From Leadbetterella byssophila DSM 17132 (GTDB lineage Bacteria; Bacteroidota; Bacteroidia; Cytophagales; Spirosomataceae), in assembly GCF_000166395.1 (NCBI RefSeq), contig NC_014655.1, positions 1,674,001 through 1,738,000 of the forward strand: DNA of 64,000 nucleotides, in the 5' to 3' direction. Positions 63,601 to 64,000 of the stretch are shown one piece after another; positions within the stretch are counted from its first letter, which is position 1, and each line of letters opens with the position of its first letter. The notes under the pieces are model-generated. The model saw only the letters and a list, made by a program, of their open reading frames with translations, did no database searches and was not told the DNA's origin. A program made the position numbers and the translations under genes.

Positions 63601-64000
63601 GAGATTTCCACGTTTTTAGACACACCGCTTCGGATAATTCCTCTTTCAGAATTACGTATGAAGTTGATGATTTCATCTCTTTCAGGAGTAGCCGGCATTT
63701 CCAGCTCCACTTTATCTAATGCTTCGGAATTATTTAATTTCGAAAGGTAGATGATCCGATATATTTCCTGAATAGAGGCGATAGTATCTGTAGTATAACC
63801 TCTTCTTCTAAGACCGATAGAGTTTATACCAGCGTAAGATAAAGGTTCTCTGGCAGCCTTTACAAAAGAAGGAACATCCTTACGGATCAATGAGCCTCCT
63901 GACACCATCACATGTGATCCAATGTTCACAAACTGATGTATAGCAGAAGTTCCACCTATGATGGAATAATCTCCAATCTTAACGTGACCAGCTATCTGCA
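63597..64000 (-). CDS. lpxA: UDP-N-acetylglucosamine acyltransferase LpxA, N-terminus cut by window edge
   Basis: First step of lipid A synthesis. The visible 134 residues are the C-terminal part: the end of the left-handed beta helix (QIAGHVKIGDYSIIGGTSAI, HQFVNIGSHVMVSGGS) and the helical domain (DVPSFVKAAREPLSYAGINSIGLRRRG, IYRIIYLSKLNNSEAL, IINFIRNSERGI). The frame continues past base 64000. Its stop overlaps the ABC ATPase start. Confidence 0.92.
   Translation of the reverse strand, partial: QIAGHVKIGDYSIIGGTSAIHQFVNIGSHVMVSGGSLIRKDVPSFVKAAREPLSYAGINSIGLRRRGYTTDTIASIQEIYRIIYLSKLNNSEALDKVELEMPATPERDEIINFIRNSERGIIRSGVSKNVEIS

Overview
The window reads as chromosomal DNA of a Bacteroidota bacterium, most likely of the Cytophagales type; I cannot name the species. 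The pointers are a SusC/SusD pair, a type IX secretion C-terminal sorting domain, DUF1599 and BT_3928-family neighbours of folP, lipoproteins with short Cys boxes, Bacteroidota-style -7 boxes (TAnnTTTG) and generally AT-rich intergenic DNA. No rRNA, tRNA, CRISPR array or intact insertion sequence was seen.

Layout. 1-1840: a BT_3928-family membrane protein (cut by the window edge) and a DUF1599 protein, divergent from folP. 1940-3709: a fibronectin-type T9SS cargo protein, then about 850 bases with no convincing gene. 4650-7125: atpA-atpG, standing alone without atpB/E/F/H. 7296-8761: a DUF4412 protein and a DUF1080 lipoprotein. 8758-28355: the main pectin/uronate locus. 28443-37559: an ornithine cyclodeaminase relative, a JmjC-like cupin, a coiled-coil membrane protein, a two-component system and a TPR-CHAT protease / anti-sigma-like / ECF sigma module. 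37647-40731: an OmpA-led envelope operon. 40728-45964: the second pectin cluster and its LacI regulator. 46067-55890: tryptophanase, a membrane-bound AraC-type regulator, an M16 peptidase, an FAD oxidoreductase, glnS and a crotonase. 55891-56864: a gene-poor stretch with a probable decayed gene and an uncatalogued 39-residue membrane peptide. 56871-64000: rsgA, a small MerR-like gene, dprA, uvrB, DUF4920, a dead intradiol dioxygenase, an unknown gene, an ABC ATPase and the C-terminal part of lpxA.

How the genes work together. The two pectin clusters form a nearly complete route. CE8 removes methyl esters. PL10 and the GH28 part of a CE12-GH28 fusion cut the backbone, and CE12 and an alpha/beta esterase probably remove acetyl groups. 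SusC/SusD and a beta-helix lipoprotein bind and import fragments. GH105 removes the unsaturated terminal uronate. KduI and KduD convert the unsaturated branch, and UxaC-UxaB-UxaA convert galacturonate, both to 2-keto-3-deoxygluconate (KDG). KdgK and Eda then give pyruvate and glyceraldehyde-3-phosphate, and an ExuT-type transporter brings uronates across the inner membrane. A shared near-palindrome (core GGnAACGTTnCC or a close variant) lies in front of three of these transcription units, including the lacI gene itself, so the local LacI protein is the likely common regulator.

The most intriguing non-catabolic element is the TPR-CHAT / membrane anti-sigma / ECF-sigma trio at 33.6-37.6 kb. It resembles, without any CRISPR component, the protease-releases-sigma logic known from type III-E CRISPR systems. 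Second is a seven-TM AraC regulator with two tandem periplasmic carbohydrate-binding-like repeats at 47.5 kb.
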